A stretch of DNA of 64,000 nucleotides from Daejeonella lutea (GCF_900168015.1 NZ_FUYR01000001.1:467968-531967), one strand, 5' to 3'; positions 46,376 to 55,330 are shown, counted from the first letter of the stretch. A program made the numbers and translations. The notes: a model not told the origin generated them from the sequence alone.

Positions 46376-47659
46376 TTAATTTGTTTTTGAAGCTGGGTCG
46401 TAAACAGGGCTTCCTATGCCATTAAGATCCCAAACAACTCGTCCGGCCCTAAGTGTAAGCTCTGCCTGCAGTTTTTGGGTTCCATTAACCCGTGTGCGGC
46501 GAACATCCAGAAAACCAAAATTACCCTTCTGCAGGCTAAAAACAGCGATGTCCGCTTCCGCACCCACACTGAGATTTCCAAGTTCAGGACGTTTGATTAC
46601 GTTCGCAGGTGATACGGTTGACCGTTGAATCACTTCCTGTAATGTCATTCCGATATTCAAAAATTTGGACATCACATTTGCCATATCTTTCATTCCGCCA
46701 TTCATGCTTTCTGCATGTAAATCGGTGCTTATAACATCCGGTTTGAAATCCTGTTTAACCGCTGGAACAGCTTGCCGCCATGAAAAGGCACCTCCGCCAT
46801 GGCCGACGTCAAAAATGATTCCTCGCTTTTTAGCATCAAATATGAAAGGTTTCACCTTCCCATCCTCGTCCACAACAGTTTCACGGGCCGTAGGGCCGTA
46901 AGAATAAGTGTGCGTGAAAATATCTCCCGGACGCAGGTGTTCCAAGAAAAGCGATTTGATCGGATTAGGTGGGTTGTGTTCACCAAAGTCAACCATAACC
47001 GGCACTTCCGCCAGTTTGCCGGCCTCTACAGCTTTATCTACTTGTGTAAAGCCACCCCAATAATGTGCAGCTTTGATGCCGACCAGGATTTTAGGATACA
47101 GTCGTTTTATCATATTAGCTGTCATCTCAGGATTCATATCAGTTACATCCTGCTCTTCAAATCGTCCATACATTCCCGTCCCAACAATATTAAGTAATGC
47201 TAAAACACGCGTCTGGGACCGGTCTATGGTCTGTTCTTTAAACTTCCTGAAATTCCGCCATCCAGATGACCCGGCATCGACCATCGTAGTTACTCCTGAT
47301 CTGAAACTGAAAGCATCAGGATTGACGCTTGTATGGCCGTCAGCGATGTATGATCCAGGTTCGTTGCCTTCAAAAACGTGAGTATGCATATCAATTATTC
47401 CAGGAGTAACATACAGCCCAGTTACATCGACCGTTCTCCTGGCCGTATTTACCGGGATATTCGCAGCAACCTTAAAAACTTTCCCTGCTGTGACGCCCAC
47501 ATCCATTATTCCGTTAATATTATTTTTTGGATCAATGACGTGGCCACCTTTTAAAAGTAGGTCGATTTCCTGGGCCTCGGCCAACGAAATGCCCGAAATA
47601 GTTAATAGTGCTGCGGCGAAGAATGCTCTGCTCAGTTTTTTGTAATTGTTTAGTGCCAT
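46376..47659 (-). CDS. Exported amidohydrolase/deacetylase, paralogue 3
   Basis: 427 residues with a signal peptide (about 1-29, ending AEAQ). Motifs: IDMHTHVFEG, VGIKAAHYWG with the candidate bridging lysine, VMVDFGEHNPP, FTHTYSY, DVGHGGG and ISTDLHAES. It is the first gene of a long minus-strand operon that continues with paralogues 2 and 1, phospholipase C and GNAT. The promoter must lie in the 400-bp region shared with the divergent molybdenum hydroxylase genes. Confidence 0.85.
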   Translation of the reverse strand: MALNNYKKLSRAFFAAALLTISGISLAEAQEIDLLLKGGHVIDPKNNINGIMDVGVTAGKVFKVAANIPVNTARRTVDVTGLYVTPGIIDMHTHVFEGNEPGSYIADGHTSVNPDAFSFRSGVTTMVDAGSSGWRNFRKFKEQTIDRSQTRVLALLNIVGTGMYGRFEEQDVTDMNPEMTANMIKRLYPKILVGIKAAHYWGGFTQVDKAVEAGKLAEVPVMVDFGEHNPPNPIKSLFLEHLRPGDIFTHTYSYGPTARETVVDEDGKVKPFIFDAKKRGIIFDVGHGGGAFSWRQAVPAVKQDFKPDVISTDLHAESMNGGMKDMANVMSKFLNIGMTLQEVIQRSTVSPANVIKRPELGNLSVGAEADIAVFSLQKGNFGFLDVRRTRVNGTQKLQAELTLRAGRVVWDLNGIGSPVYDPASKTN

Positions 47660-48058
47660 ATGGATTAAATATGTTCTAATATAAATAAGAATTTTAGGTA
47701 AAAAGTGTACCTATAGAAATGTTACCAGAGATGTTGAGTGCTATGAGATATTACCTCGCTACCATTATGGTTCTTACTTGCTGCAGATCCTGATTTTGGC
47801 AATCTGGCGTATTACAATCCTGGAGTATAACCAGGATTGGCGAATAGAATTTTCAGGATAATTGCTTCTGCAAATCTTTCCCCTTACATGATTTTAAATT
47901 TATCGATTTTCTACGAAATAATTCTTGCAATGAGGGTTATTATTAGCTGACTCAAAATTGTTTGGCTAACTGTGGTTTCAGATGAATGTCCACCACGCAG
48001 ATATGTTACACTATATTATTCAAAAAATTAATTATTTTGGTTCATTAATTTAAAAGAT
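47660..48058. promoter_or_regulatory. Divergent control region with perfect inverted repeat
   Basis: About 400 bp between the amidohydrolase operon and the molybdenum hydroxylase genes. CAATCCTGG (47815-47823) and CCAGGATTG (47831-47839) form a perfect 9-bp inverted repeat with a 7-bp loop and no T run, so an operator is more likely than a terminator. No gene seen. Confidence 0.4.
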
Positions 48059-48517
48059 ATGCCTACTTATAAACTTCAAATCAATGGTAAAATGCTCCAG
48101 GCTGATGTTGAGGCTGACACTCCACTTTTATGGGTGCTTCGTGATCATCTTGGCCTGGTTGGAACCAAATATGGCTGCGGTATAGCTCAATGCGGTGCTT
48201 GCACTGTCCACGTTAATGGAGGTGCAACCCGTTCATGTGTTTATCCTGTGTCTGCTGTTGGTAGTTCACCAGTTTTAACAATTGAAGGTTTATCAGAGAA
48301 AGGGGACCATCCGCTACAGTTGGCCTGGGATGAAGTGGATGTTGCACAATGCGGTTATTGCCAGGCTGGTCAGATAATGACTGCTGCCGCGCTGCTAAAG
48401 AAAACACCAAAGCCGTCTGACGAAGATATTGCAAATACTATGCATGGAAATATTTGCCGTTGCGGTGCATATCATCGTATACGTGAAGCTGTTAAATTAG
48501 CAAGTACTAAAGCCTGA
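48059..48517 (+). CDS. Molybdenum hydroxylase small subunit, two [2Fe-2S] clusters
   Basis: 152 residues. The N-terminal ferredoxin-like cluster is held by [15 protein letters not shown] and a further cysteine (RSC); the C-terminal helical cluster by CGYCQAGQI and [10 protein letters not shown]. This matches the IorA-like small subunit of aldehyde/isoquinoline-oxidoreductase-type enzymes. It has no signal of its own and would travel through Tat bound to the large subunit encoded 4 bp downstream. Electrons pass from molybdenum through these clusters, normally to a cytochrome c; none is encoded next to it. Confidence 0.92.
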   Translation: MPTYKLQINGKMLQADVEADTPLLWVLRDHLGLVGTKYGCGIAQCGACTVHVNGGATRSCVYPVSAVGSSPVLTIEGLSEKGDHPLQLAWDEVDVAQCGYCQAGQIMTAAALLKKTPKPSDEDIANTMHGNICRCGAYHRIREAVKLASTKA

Positions 48518-48521
48518 CCTT

Positions 48522-50657
48522 ATGGAAAATGTAACAAACAGCAGACGTGATTTTTTAAAAAAGAGCGCTATGACCGGCGGCGGTCTGGTGCTTGGGTTTA
48601 ACTGGTTTAATGTTGAAGCTGCCCCGGTCATTGTCGCTGATTCAGCAATAGCAGCCGGGAATATAGGGTTCAACAGCTATTTGTCGATCGCGGCAGATGG
48701 GATAATAACTATCATGTCCCCAAATCCTGAACTTGGGCAAAATATCATGACTTCCTTCCCAATGGTTGTCGCAGAAGAACTGGAAGCCGATTGGACCAAA
48801 GTAAAAGTTTTGCAGGCAAACCTGGATAATAAATTTCAACGCCAGCTTACAGGCGGAAGCGGTGCAGTTCCTCACTCATGGAAACTATTGAGAACGGCAG
48901 GTGCAACGGCTAAAGCGATGCTTATTCAGGCCGCAGCTCAAAAGTGGGGATTCCCTGCAGCCGAATGTTCGGCAGCAATCGGCTTTGTGACTCATCCTTC
49001 GGGTAAGAAATCCGGATATGGCGACTTGGCTGAAGCTGCTTCCAAAGTGCCAGTTCCAACAGATGTTAAGTTGAAAGACCGCAAGGATTTCAAGATCATC
49101 GGAACACGGGTCCGAAACGTTGAAAACAAGAAAATAGTTACCGGAAAGCCGCTTTTCGGGATGGATGTCTATCGTGAAGGAATGCTTTTCGCAATGGTAC
49201 AGCGTCCGGAGTCTTTTGGTATGAAACTTAAGTCGGTTGACGCGGCTGCCGCCAAAGCCATGCCGGGTATTGTGGACGTGGTTACTTTTAAAAATAACGT
49301 AGCAGTCGTAGGTAAATCAACCTGGCAGGTTATGAAAGCAAGAAAGCTCTTAAAGGTTGAATATGAAAAGGATGGGGCGATAGAAAGTACTGATGATCAT
49401 AATAAATTGTTTCTGTCCTTGATGGATACCGGGACTGCAACGGTAAGGAGAAAAGATGGGGACGTAGATGCTGCGTTTAAAAATGCAGCCAAAGTGGTAA
49501 AGGGAGAATATCAATGTCCTTTTCTTTCACACAGTCCGATGGAGCCAATGAACTTTTTCGCAGATGTGCGTGCCGATGGTATTGAGCTGATTGGTCCAAC
49601 TCAGACGCCGGCAGGTGCACGATCACAGGTTTCGAAACTTCTAAATGTTCCTGAAGATAAAATCACCCTGCAGCTAACCCGTTTGGGTGGAGGATTTGGC
49701 AGACGGTTACAAAACGACTACGCTTTGGAAGCCGCTGAAGTTTCCAGCTTAATGAAAGCGCCGATAAAATTGGTGTGGAGTAAAGAAGATGATATGACTG
49801 GCGGAGTATATCGTCCTGCTGTCCGCTATCGTTTTGAAGCAGCTTTAGACGCTTCAGGAAATTTGACTGGATATAAATTGAGAGGAGTGGGCATAAATTC
49901 AGGTAATTCTACCCGCGAAAATAATTTCCCTTCAGGCGCAGTTGATAACCTTTTAATTGATTCGGTAGAGCATAAATCCCCAATTACTACAGGCGCATGG
50001 CGTGCTCCAATTACCAACTTCCTCGCTTATGCTGAGCAGTCATTTTTAGATGAGGTGGCACAGGCCGCCGGCAAAGATCCGGTGGCTTTCAGACTGGAGC
50101 TGTTGGAAAAAGCTAAAGCGAAGCCGGTTGGGGATATCCGCTATGATATAAACCGTATGATCGGCGTTATTAAGCTTGCCGCGGAAAAATCCGGATGGGG
50201 TAAGAACAAAAACGTATCTCAGGGTTTCAGTGTGTACTTCTCTCATGCATCGTATGTGGCTCAGGTAGCGGAAGTAGAAATGCAAAGCGGGATGCCTGTA
50301 GTCAAGAAAATATTTGCCATCGCGGATTGTGGTCAGGTGGTTAACCTGGGTGGCGCACGTCAGCAGGTAATGGGTGGTGTAGTTGACGGCTTTGGACATG
50401 CGATGTATAGTAAACTAAGCTTCAAAGATGGCGCCGCTGAACAAAAGAATTATAATACGTACAGGCTGATCAGAATGAAAGAGATCCCTGAAGTGGAAAC
50501 TCATTTTGTTGATAATGGTATCGACCCAACTGGGTTAGGGGAGCCTGCGCTACCTCCAACTGGCGGAGCCGTGGCCAATGCTATTTTTAAAGCCACTGGA
50601 AAACGCTTAAGGAGCCAACCATTTATAGACCAGGATGTTTTTAAGGCGATTAGTTAG
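48522..50657 (+). CDS. Molybdenum hydroxylase large subunit, Tat-exported (IorB-like)
   Basis: 711 residues. A twin-arginine signal (SRRDFLKKSAMTGGGLVLGF) precedes a xanthine-dehydrogenase-family molybdopterin subunit. Visible motifs include GGGFGRR, the pterin-binding RAPITN and the active-site glutamate in GLGEPALPPTGG near residue 670. Large and small subunits without a flavin subunit define the IorAB or periplasmic aldehyde oxidoreductase type, which hydroxylates an aldehyde or N-heterocycle with water. Cofactor synthesis is partly covered by the MoaC-MoaB fusion at 62.2 kb. The divergent amidohydrolase operon may degrade a related compound; this is inference. Confidence 0.92.
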   Translation: MENVTNSRRDFLKKSAMTGGGLVLGFNWFNVEAAPVIVADSAIAAGNIGFNSYLSIAADGIITIMSPNPELGQNIMTSFPMVVAEELEADWTKVKVLQANLDNKFQRQLTGGSGAVPHSWKLLRTAGATAKAMLIQAAAQKWGFPAAECSAAIGFVTHPSGKKSGYGDLAEAASKVPVPTDVKLKDRKDFKIIGTRVRNVENKKIVTGKPLFGMDVYREGMLFAMVQRPESFGMKLKSVDAAAAKAMPGIVDVVTFKNNVAVVGKSTWQVMKARKLLKVEYEKDGAIESTDDHNKLFLSLMDTGTATVRRKDGDVDAAFKNAAKVVKGEYQCPFLSHSPMEPMNFFADVRADGIELIGPTQTPAGARSQVSKLLNVPEDKITLQLTRLGGGFGRRLQNDYALEAAEVSSLMKAPIKLVWSKEDDMTGGVYRPAVRYRFEAALDASGNLTGYKLRGVGINSGNSTRENNFPSGAVDNLLIDSVEHKSPITTGAWRAPITNFLAYAEQSFLDEVAQAAGKDPVAFRLELLEKAKAKPVGDIRYDINRMIGVIKLAAEKSGWGKNKNVSQGFSVYFSHASYVAQVAEVEMQSGMPVVKKIFAIADCGQVVNLGGARQQVMGGVVDGFGHAMYSKLSFKDGAAEQKNYNTYRLIRMKEIPEVETHFVDNGIDPTGLGEPALPPTGGAVANAIFKATGKRLRSQPFIDQDVFKAIS

Positions 50658-50693
50658 GTAGAATCCAATTCGAATTGTGAATATTATTGTTCA

Positions 50694-50725
50694 AAACCGG
50701 CTGGAATAACAGACCGGTTTTTTTA
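50694..50725 (+). terminator. Rho-independent terminator after the molybdenum hydroxylase operon
   Basis: AAACCGG (50694-50700) and CCGGTTT (50714-50720) form a 7-bp stem with a 13-bp loop, followed by a T run, 36 bp after the large-subunit stop. Confidence 0.85.
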
Positions 50726-50781
50726 TTTAGACAAACGTTTTCCCAGTTTCTAACGTTCTAATACTATCTAGTTTTACAATT

Positions 50782-51282
50782 ATGAAACGGTTTAAATTCA
50801 CATTCTTACAGCTTGCAGCCTTGTTTGTTTTAATTGCAGGCTCTGCTGTTGCTCAAAATAGATCTGAAAAGGAAGCGGAAATTAGAAAGCTGCTGGATAG
50901 TAAGAATTTCACATTCCTTGCGGAAACAGCGACCCCCATGACTGGCGGGAATATCCGCCTGAACTCATCGAATTACCAGGTTAGTTTTTATAAGGACTCA
51001 TTAGAAAGCTTTCTTCCTTATTTTGGTGTAGCCTTTCGGTCACAATATGGATCTACCCAGAGTCCGCTGATGTTTTCATCCGCTGATTTTACTTATGAGA
51101 CAAAAACTTCAAAACGGGGCGGAAAGACTGTAACGATAAAAATTAACAGTCCTGATGATCCTGACATGCTTACCCTTTCGGTGTCACCATCAGGGTACAG
51201 TACGCTGCAAGTCAACAGCGTCAATCGTCAACCTATTTCTTTTTACGGTACGATTACATCTAATCAGAAAAGTGCTAACTGA
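50782..51282 (+). CDS. DUF4251 domain protein
   Basis: 166 residues with a signal peptide (about 1-24, ending AVAQ). The body matches DUF4251: KLLDSKNFTFLAETATPMTG, LNSSNYQVSFYKDSLESFLPYFGVAF (residues about 60-85) and a C-terminal strand repeat ending QPISFYGTI. The family is Bacteroidota-specific and of unknown function, thought to be periplasmic. Stand-alone gene behind a strong terminator. Confidence 0.85.
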   Translation: MKRFKFTFLQLAALFVLIAGSAVAQNRSEKEAEIRKLLDSKNFTFLAETATPMTGGNIRLNSSNYQVSFYKDSLESFLPYFGVAFRSQYGSTQSPLMFSSADFTYETKTSKRGGKTVTIKINSPDDPDMLTLSVSPSGYSTLQVNSVNRQPISFYGTITSNQKSAN

Positions 51283-51298
51283 ACCAATTTATAATTTT

Positions 51299-51306
51299 TA
51301 AATTTG
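51299..51306 (+). promoter_or_regulatory. Promoter -7 box before the zinc-ribbon gene
   Basis: TAAATTTG fits the Bacteroidota -7 consensus TAnnTTTG and lies 22 bp before the ATG at 51329. No clear -33 TTG. Confidence 0.35.
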
Positions 51307-51328
51307 AATCTATTAAAACCACTATACT

Positions 51329-51595
51329 ATGAAATGTCCGAACTGCCAGACTACCTTGCTGATCACTGATAAAAAAGGAATAGAAATAGATTATTGTCCG
51401 GATTGCCGTGGCATTTGGCTGGATCGTGGCGAGTTGGAAAAGATCACAGAGCGTTCTGCCGAGCACTATTCTAAAAGAGAAAACTACGAGTCAGATTCAA
51501 GAAAATACGAGTACAATAAACACGATGACGACTACTACCGTGCAAATCCGCACAAGAAGAAGAAATCCTTCCTTGACGACATTTTTGACTTCTAG
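51329..51595 (+). CDS. Zinc-ribbon protein of the TFIIB-like type
   Basis: 88 residues. Two CxxC pairs (CPNCQTTLL and YCPDCRGIWLDRGELEKI) define the zf-TFIIB domain. The C-terminal half is charged and probably disordered (Arg/Lys/Asp/Tyr-rich). Small proteins of this type are common; function unknown, nucleic-acid or protein binding inferred. Confidence 0.85.
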   Translation: MKCPNCQTTLLITDKKGIEIDYCPDCRGIWLDRGELEKITERSAEHYSKRENYESDSRKYEYNKHDDDYYRANPHKKKKSFLDDIFDF

Positions 51596-51614
51596 TTATA
51601 CTCGTTAATGCTTT

Positions 51615-52733
51615 CTAGTTTATAATGAACTGCCGTGTGTGGAATTCATCTTTGCCGGCTGGCTTGTCTTTTAACAGGTCGCGGTCAAATAGCCGGTTTA
51701 AGTTGTTTCCAGCAAGGTCTTCAAGTCTTGAATCTACTTTAAGATAGTAAATTCCTGCTGTCCATTGCTGTTCCGGAGAAAATGATAAGGACGTTTCCTT
51801 ATCCTTGACCGTTATCTTGCCCTTAACAGATTCTCCGTCGCGGCGGATGATTGTTATGGTATTTAAAAGAAGTGAATGGTCGAGTGACTCACGGAAAGAG
51901 ATTGAAAGATCTTCTCTGGTGCCAGCTTTCGGAAGTTTCATGTTCCAGTTAACCGGATCCGGGGATTGGATGTCTTTCTCTATGGTTACAAACTTTTTGG
52001 AGTACCCTTTTTCAAGTTTCCCTCCACTAAGATCTGTCCACTCCGGGGATACGACAAGCGTATACATGCTTCCCGTGTGAAGAGGATTGCCGTCGCGTTC
52101 ATTTGGCTGCAGGCCTCTTTTGATTCGTCCCGGGTCAAGCCAGATGGTAAGTTGTTTGCCTTCTTCGTCCCATAGCTCCGTATTTAGATTGAGAAAGATG
52201 TCTTTCAGGGTATCACCTTTGCTATCGAGTATACTCAGATAGTTTTCCGATACCCCCTGTCGCATTGGCCTTGAGAAACTCAGGTAAATCTTTAAAAGAT
52301 TTTCAGGCACGGTGTCCGTAACAGGGTAAATTCCATTTAGAGATGTTTTTCCATCCGCAAGCCTTTCCGGAATGGAAAGGAGTGATAGCAGGCGTCCCTG
52401 GTAGATAATTTGATAATCCTTAGCTGGAGTCAATTCTATCAATGGCCTAAAAACTACGCCGTCGCTGCTCATCTGATATTCACCAAGCACATTATCCGGC
52501 TGTCCGGCTAACCTTATAAAGATCTTTTCTTCAAGGCGTTCATTCGTTAATCCAGGGAGTAGTTCTGTCGGGATAAAAATAGCAACCGACTTTTCACCTT
52601 CTTTTAATACAGTAATGTCATTCAGCTCTGAATGATCTCCGCAGTTCGAAAATAGCGTCACAAAAAAAACCAGGTTACACAATGTGTATAACCTGGTTTT
52701 TAACGATATGACTTGCTTACAGATCTTTTCCAT
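51615..52733 (-). CDS. Putative lipoprotein with Ig-like domains
   Basis: 372 residues. The N-terminus has a hydrophobic stretch ending in FVTLFSNCGDHS, a plausible lipobox, so lipidation at Cys is likely. Two segments resemble bacterial Ig-like (Big_5) domains: around IYLSFSRPMRQGVSENY and DLSISFRESLDHSLLLNT. The start overlaps the end of the upstream gene by 17 nt. A perfect terminator hairpin (52665-52701) lies inside the part coding for the signal sequence, which would limit or condition its expression. Function unknown; surface or periplasmic adhesion-type role inferred. Confidence 0.65.
   Translation of the reverse strand: MEKICKQVISLKTRLYTLCNLVFFVTLFSNCGDHSELNDITVLKEGEKSVAIFIPTELLPGLTNERLEEKIFIRLAGQPDNVLGEYQMSSDGVVFRPLIELTPAKDYQIIYQGRLLSLLSIPERLADGKTSLNGIYPVTDTVPENLLKIYLSFSRPMRQGVSENYLSILDSKGDTLKDIFLNLNTELWDEEGKQLTIWLDPGRIKRGLQPNERDGNPLHTGSMYTLVVSPEWTDLSGGKLEKGYSKKFVTIEKDIQSPDPVNWNMKLPKAGTREDLSISFRESLDHSLLLNTITIIRRDGESVKGKITVKDKETSLSFSPEQQWTAGIYYLKVDSRLEDLAGNNLNRLFDRDLLKDKPAGKDEFHTRQFIIN
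52661..52701 (-). terminator. Terminator hairpin inside the lipoprotein's signal-sequence codons
   Basis: On the minus strand AAAAACCAGGTT pairs perfectly with AACCTGGTTTTT over 12 bp, followed by a run of T. It lies 16 bp after the stop of the propeller gene (52717) and within codons of about 12-24 of the overlapping lipoprotein gene. It would end the propeller transcript or act as an attenuator between the two genes. Confidence 0.8.
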
Positions 52734-53823
52734 TAATAGTTAGAAGATCTGTAGTGCCAGCGGCGCTTTTTTGAATCAGAACGACTCGGCTATCATCTAA
52801 TTTATCCATTTGGGTAACATTCTTCCGGGCAGAAACTTCGAAAGGTACACCTGCATAAGTAGATGTAACTTTCTCAGTTAAAGAACCCTGGAACGACTCA
52901 ATATCTTTATGTTTTAATTTCGCAGCTGGCCTGGCTGAATTAGCCATCAGCAAATATTTTTCTCCATCACTATTCAGCGTTAATATATCTGCCGGAGTAT
53001 TTCCATTACCCATCTCTGCTACCGTACGACCTTTAACATGTGTTCCAGGTTTAAGATCATCCAGTGCAAAAACGACAAGAGGAGTACAAGTATAGCTTGC
53101 TATCAGATAATTTTTACCATTGATAGTGGATGTAGTAAATGTGCGAATTGGCGCATTTGTTTCATACCGACCGTGAGCAGCATGATATATTTCCAATGAT
53201 GATGATTCCTGCTGCGTATTGAAAGGATAAGGAATACTGCGAAAAGTTGAAGCAAACTCCTGGTTGGATATACCGCTCAGCATTAGTTTCCCATCAGCGT
53301 AAGCAATATCTGATATCGCTGCTACCCGCATTGATCTTCCACGTTGGTCTTTTGCGTCTTCGGCAGGCACGTTATTAAGTGCAAGTGAAGAATATGATAC
53401 ATCTTTCAATGAAACCGACTGCAGTTGTCCGTTTTCCAGGCGAAGAACAAGAGGTGTTCCGTCGCTGTTTTGTACGGCGAAATAGATCTTTTTCGACAGT
53501 GGGTTCACGGCCATGTCCGTAATCGTGATCTTGTCGGGGGTCGTACCCAGGGAAGCTGCTATCTTCTGGTCAATATTCTGAATGTCTGAAGACTCCGCTT
53601 TAGCGTTGCGCTTGGAATCTTTGGTATCAATAGCAAATACAGAAGCACCCTGGGAATCCCCGATAAATAAAACTCCTTCTGGGCCGAACGTGAGCGAGCT
53701 TACCGATTTGATAGCAGGTGTACCCGTTGTGAAGCCACTCAAAGCACTGTCAGAGCGAGTCATGGCAGCGGTGAGTCCGATAGCAGTGACTGCTGCTGCA
53801 AGAACAAAATAGTTTTTCTTCAT
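52717..53823 (-). CDS. Secreted propeller-type protein of unknown function
   Basis: 368 residues from ATG 53823, which opens a signal peptide (MKKNYFVLAAAVTAIGLTAA); the longer frame from 53904 would cross a TATATTTG promoter box. The body has repeated strands such as SLTFGPEGVLFIGDS and ITDMAVNPLSKKIYFAVQNSDG, compatible with a seven-bladed propeller. No catalytic motif. The next gene, a lipoprotein, overlaps by 17 nt, so the two proteins probably work together outside the inner membrane. I do not recognise the family. Confidence 0.7.
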   Translation of the reverse strand: MKKNYFVLAAAVTAIGLTAAMTRSDSALSGFTTGTPAIKSVSSLTFGPEGVLFIGDSQGASVFAIDTKDSKRNAKAESSDIQNIDQKIAASLGTTPDKITITDMAVNPLSKKIYFAVQNSDGTPLVLRLENGQLQSVSLKDVSYSSLALNNVPAEDAKDQRGRSMRVAAISDIAYADGKLMLSGISNQEFASTFRSIPYPFNTQQESSSLEIYHAAHGRYETNAPIRTFTTSTINGKNYLIASYTCTPLVVFALDDLKPGTHVKGRTVAEMGNGNTPADILTLNSDGEKYLLMANSARPAAKLKHKDIESFQGSLTEKVTSTYAGVPFEVSARKNVTQMDKLDDSRVVLIQKSAAGTTDLLTINGKDL

Positions 53824-53873
53824 GTTAGTATTGCTAATGTGATGAATATACGGGCTGGCTACCCGCTTTAAAT

Positions 53874-53881
53874 CAAATATA
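53874..53881 (-). promoter_or_regulatory. Promoter -7 box for the propeller-lipoprotein pair
   Basis: TATATTTG on the minus strand fits TAnnTTTG and lies about 50 bp before ATG 53823. A TTG lies 22 bp further upstream (minus-strand sense), slightly wide of the usual spacing. Confidence 0.35.
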
Positions 53882-53910
53882 ATTAATTTATAGACCTGAA
53901 TCACAATATA

Positions 53911-54276
53911 TTATATACTCAACCATTCCGGTGAATCCTTCCCGGTTTGATTCACCCTCACGATTACTCCATCCGGATCCGTAAATTCTATCGCGCGCAT
54001 GCCTAAATGGCTTTCCTCCGGACCACGAAAGATAATATTCTCCCTTTGCAACTTTTTTATGACCTCCTGAATATCATCCGTCAGGAAACTTATTACTGTT
54101 GTTTTAGGGCTGACATGTTTAGATACGTTTAGGTCAAGGCCAGGGTTGCCGGTCCTGAATACTTTTAACTTGGGAAGATTTACAGACTCTTTAAGCCCCA
54201 GGATATTTGAATAGAAGTTCGCACTCCGATCAGTATCTTCTACCCCAAACTCAATTTCGTGAAACCTTACTTTCAT
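53911..54276 (-). CDS. VOC-family (glyoxalase-like) protein
   Basis: 121 residues with one VOC module pair: RFHEIEFGVEDTDRSANFYSNILGLKE at the start and MRAIEFTDPDGVIVRVNQ near the end. Family members bind a metal and act on diverse small molecules; substrate not evident. Stand-alone, divergent from the methyltransferase gene. Confidence 0.85.
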   Translation of the reverse strand: MKVRFHEIEFGVEDTDRSANFYSNILGLKESVNLPKLKVFRTGNPGLDLNVSKHVSPKTTVISFLTDDIQEVIKKLQRENIIFRGPEESHLGMRAIEFTDPDGVIVRVNQTGKDSPEWLSI

Positions 54277-54323
54277 CGTTATTTACCATTCAATGTTATC
54301 GAAGAACTAATTTAGTGAATTGT

Positions 54324-54331
54324 TACATTTG
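54324..54331 (+). promoter_or_regulatory. Promoter -7 box for the methyltransferase operon
   Basis: TACATTTG fits TAnnTTTG and lies 17 bp before the ATG at 54349. The -33 region is not clear. Confidence 0.4.
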
Positions 54332-54348
54332 TTCGATAAAGCACCACT

Positions 54349-54981
54349 ATGAACACTCAACAGGCGTACGATATCTGGTCTGACATCTACGACACTAACA
54401 TTAATAAAACCCGGGACCTGGAAGCAAAAGCGATCAGAGAGATCCTTTCCGGTAAGACTTTTAAGCGATGCCTTGAAATTGGAAGCGGAACTGGTAAGAA
54501 TACCGAATGGCTCATTACAAAAGCTGACGAGATAGTTTGCGTCGATCTTTCTGAAGCGATGCTCAATAAAGCACAAGCTAAGATTGTTAATTCGGGAGTA
54601 ACTTTTACGCAAGCAGATATAACCAGAGAATGGGATTTCGCTGAAGGCGAATTTGATCTGATCACTTTCAGTCTTATGCTAGAGCATATCGAAGATCTCC
54701 AGGAGGTTTTTAATAAAGCAGCGGCTCATTTAACTACCGGCGGATACATTTATATTGGAGAGCTTCATCCATTCAAACAGTATTCTGGCAGCAAGGCCAG
54801 ATTTGAAACAGAAGCCGGACAACAGATAGTTACCTGCTTTAATCACCACGTTTCCGATTTCGTACAGGCAGGCAAGAAAACTGGCTTAGCACTTGTTGAA
54901 GTTCAGGAATATTTCGATGACGATGACCGTACATCAGTACCAAGAATACTGACTTTACTTATGAGAAAAAATGATGGTTAA
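54349..54981 (+). CDS. Class I SAM-dependent methyltransferase
   Basis: 210 residues. The SAM-binding motif I is CLEIGSGTGKNTEWL, motif post-I VCVDLSEAML, and motif II FDLITFSLMLEHIED, in the style of UbiE/type-11 methyltransferases. The substrate is not known. It is first in a compact operon: the YjbR-like gene overlaps its end, and the Dph6-like gene follows directly. Confidence 0.87.
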   Translation: MNTQQAYDIWSDIYDTNINKTRDLEAKAIREILSGKTFKRCLEIGSGTGKNTEWLITKADEIVCVDLSEAMLNKAQAKIVNSGVTFTQADITREWDFAEGEFDLITFSLMLEHIEDLQEVFNKAAAHLTTGGYIYIGELHPFKQYSGSKARFETEAGQQIVTCFNHHVSDFVQAGKKTGLALVEVQEYFDDDDRTSVPRILTLLMRKNDG

Positions 54982-55330
54982 CGAACAGACCTGCCGTAAA
55001 CTGGCACTTTCCTTTCCTGAAACAAATTTGGCGTCGCATTTTGAGAAGCCGTCATTTAGAGTAGCTAAGAAGATCTTTGCCACACTGAATTTGAAGGAAA
55101 ACAGGATATGTGTAAAGCTGTCGGAAATTGATCAAGATGTATTCTCCTCATTTGACAAGGATATAATTTATCCGGTGCCCAACAAATGGGGAAAGATGGG
55201 CTGGACACTCGTTAACCTGGAGAAAGTCAGAGAGGATATGCTTATGGATATATTAACTATGGCTTATTGCGAAGTAGCGCCTAAAAAGCTTTCAGACCTT
55301 ATTAATAAACCTGATTTGAACGATATCTAA
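54971..55330 (+). CDS. MmcQ/YjbR-family protein
   Basis: 119 residues; starts with ATGATG inside the end of the methyltransferase gene, so either ATG (54971 or 54974) could be used. The sequence CRKLALSFPETNLASHFEKPSFRVAKKIFATLN (residues about 5-38) and the C-terminal VRED...LTMAYCEVAPKKL fit the YjbR double-psi-like fold, said to bind DNA. Function unknown. Translationally coupled to its neighbours. Confidence 0.85.
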   Translation: MMVNEQTCRKLALSFPETNLASHFEKPSFRVAKKIFATLNLKENRICVKLSEIDQDVFSSFDKDIIYPVPNKWGKMGWTLVNLEKVREDMLMDILTMAYCEVAPKKLSDLINKPDLNDI

